A stretch of DNA of 35,118 nucleotides. It comes from CAYWMD01 sp964458575. GTDB taxonomy: Bacteria > Verrucomicrobiota > Verrucomicrobiia > Limisphaerales > JADLHS01. The stretch is from NCBI GenBank assembly GCA_964458575.1, contig CAYWMD010000064.1:1-35118 (forward strand), given 5' to 3'. The notes under the pieces were generated by a model. That model saw only the letters and a list, made by a program, of their open reading frames with translations. It did no database searches and was not told the origin of the DNA. Below are positions 34,543-35,118 of this stretch, piece by piece (the first letter of the stretch is position 1; every line of letters begins with the position of its first letter). A program made the translations under genes and the position numbers.

Positions 34543-34991
34543 AAACAACATCCTGCATTCTGCTCCTTTGTGTCTGCACTTGCCTTGGAGCGCTGGCACA
34601 AACCTACAGCATTGACTGGTTCACAATAGATGGCGGTGGCGGCACGAGCACGGGCGGAGTGTATTCCCTCACCGGTACCATCGGCCAGGCCGATGCCGGT
34701 GCCACCATGAGGGGCGGAAACTTCGCACTGGACGGCGGATTCTGGAGTCTCATCGCTGCCGTGCAGACTCCCGGCGCGCCGTTGTTGACCATTTCTCGCA
34801 CCGCCACAAACACCATAGCTGTCTCGTGGCCCTCGCCCTCGACGGGTTTCCAGTTGCAGCAAAACACCAACGGTGTCGCGACGGTGAACTGGAGCAACGT
34901 ACCCGGAACAATTCAAGACAACGGAACGACCAAATACCTGATCGTCAATCCGCCGATAGGGAATCGTTATTACCGTCTGTTGAGGCCGTAA
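34539..34991 (+). CDS. Small secreted protein of unknown function
   Basis: A 150-residue exported protein. A signal peptide (CILLLCVCTCLGALAQ) is followed by a short domain with SIDWFTIDGGGGTSTGGVYS and IGQADAGATMRGGNFALDGG, ending FWS, a pattern frequent in verrucomicrobial secreted proteins. A fibronectin-like tail follows (TNTIAVSWPSPSTGFQLQQN) and ends GNRYYRLLRP, a tail type typical of the phylum. Its ATG overlaps the stop of the fibre gene (ATGA), so the two are coupled and probably act together. A decayed relative lies at 29990-30187. Confidence 0.82.
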   Translation: MKTTSCILLLCVCTCLGALAQTYSIDWFTIDGGGGTSTGGVYSLTGTIGQADAGATMRGGNFALDGGFWSLIAAVQTPGAPLLTISRTATNTIAVSWPSPSTGFQLQQNTNGVATVNWSNVPGTIQDNGTTKYLIVNPPIGNRYYRLLRP

Positions 34992-35118
34992 TTTGTTTCT
35001 CTTGGCGGTCCAATCAAGCTTTCAAACCGGAGTCGTGTGTTGCGATTCTTTGGAGAGCGTCACGTTGCTCTGTTGAAAACATTCGGGTCGCGACTGGCTC
35101 GCCTAACGGCGGAGGGCG
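34992..35118. other. Downstream intergenic sequence to the window end
   Basis: About 127 bp after the last gene with no recognised gene, repeat or clear terminator hairpin. Confidence 0.5.

Overview
The window looks like chromosomal DNA from a Verrucomicrobiota bacterium, most probably the Pedosphaera/Limisphaerales side of the phylum. This is inferred from gene content, not from a marker gene. The signs are high-GC coding, ECF sigma factors paired with membrane partners, a Hanks kinase fused to WD40 repeats, autotransporter-associated beta-strand repeat proteins ending in a short RFFRLQSP-type tail, BamB/PQQ-like propellers, and GGAGCGCG-type palindromic repeats. No tRNA, rRNA, CRISPR array or replication origin was seen.

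Layout. (1) 25-3177, minus strand: a tightly coupled operon in the order ECF sigma factor, membrane-anchored dockerin protein (probable anti-sigma), cohesin-like exported protein, VIT/VWA lipoprotein. The last three genes are joined by GTGA and ATGA stop/start overlaps. The cohesin-like gene carries a 27-bp-inverted-repeat element that seems to have inserted in frame into its signal peptide. The VIT/VWA gene is cut off at about position 50 by AT-rich DNA. (2) 3422-5254: typA/bipA. (3) 5320-9221, minus strand: a PQQ-like propeller, then a second ECF sigma/zinc-finger anti-sigma/exported protein operon. (4) 9222-12722: the tail of a decayed alcohol dehydrogenase gene, then a lower-GC pair encoding an unusual cytosolic protein kinase and a soluble SPFH protein. 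(5) 13023-17908: housekeeping and envelope genes (PQQ propeller, GYF/DUF4328 membrane protein, SDR, YceI, SYLF, YdcH-like). (6) 18089-22624: a giant secreted protein with a clan GH-A-type glycosidase set between two beta-strand-repeat regions. (7) 22686-29663: a signalling cluster with a pseudo-receiver/4xPAS/PP2C phosphatase, divergent from an ECF sigma factor plus WD40 kinase pair. (8) 29664-34991: a remnant region, then two adjacent fibre-like secreted proteins sharing a 737-bp apparently identical central module with different C-termini, and a small secreted protein coupled to the second.

The strongest candidates for something new are the sigma/dockerin/cohesin/VIT-VWA operon, which suggests cohesin-dockerin chemistry used for envelope signalling rather than cellulosomes; the in-frame palindromic element in its signal peptide; the homogenised fibre-module pair; the glycosidase-in-solenoid fusion; and the kinase-SPFH pair. 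All functional statements rest on motif recognition by eye; no database search or structure prediction was run.
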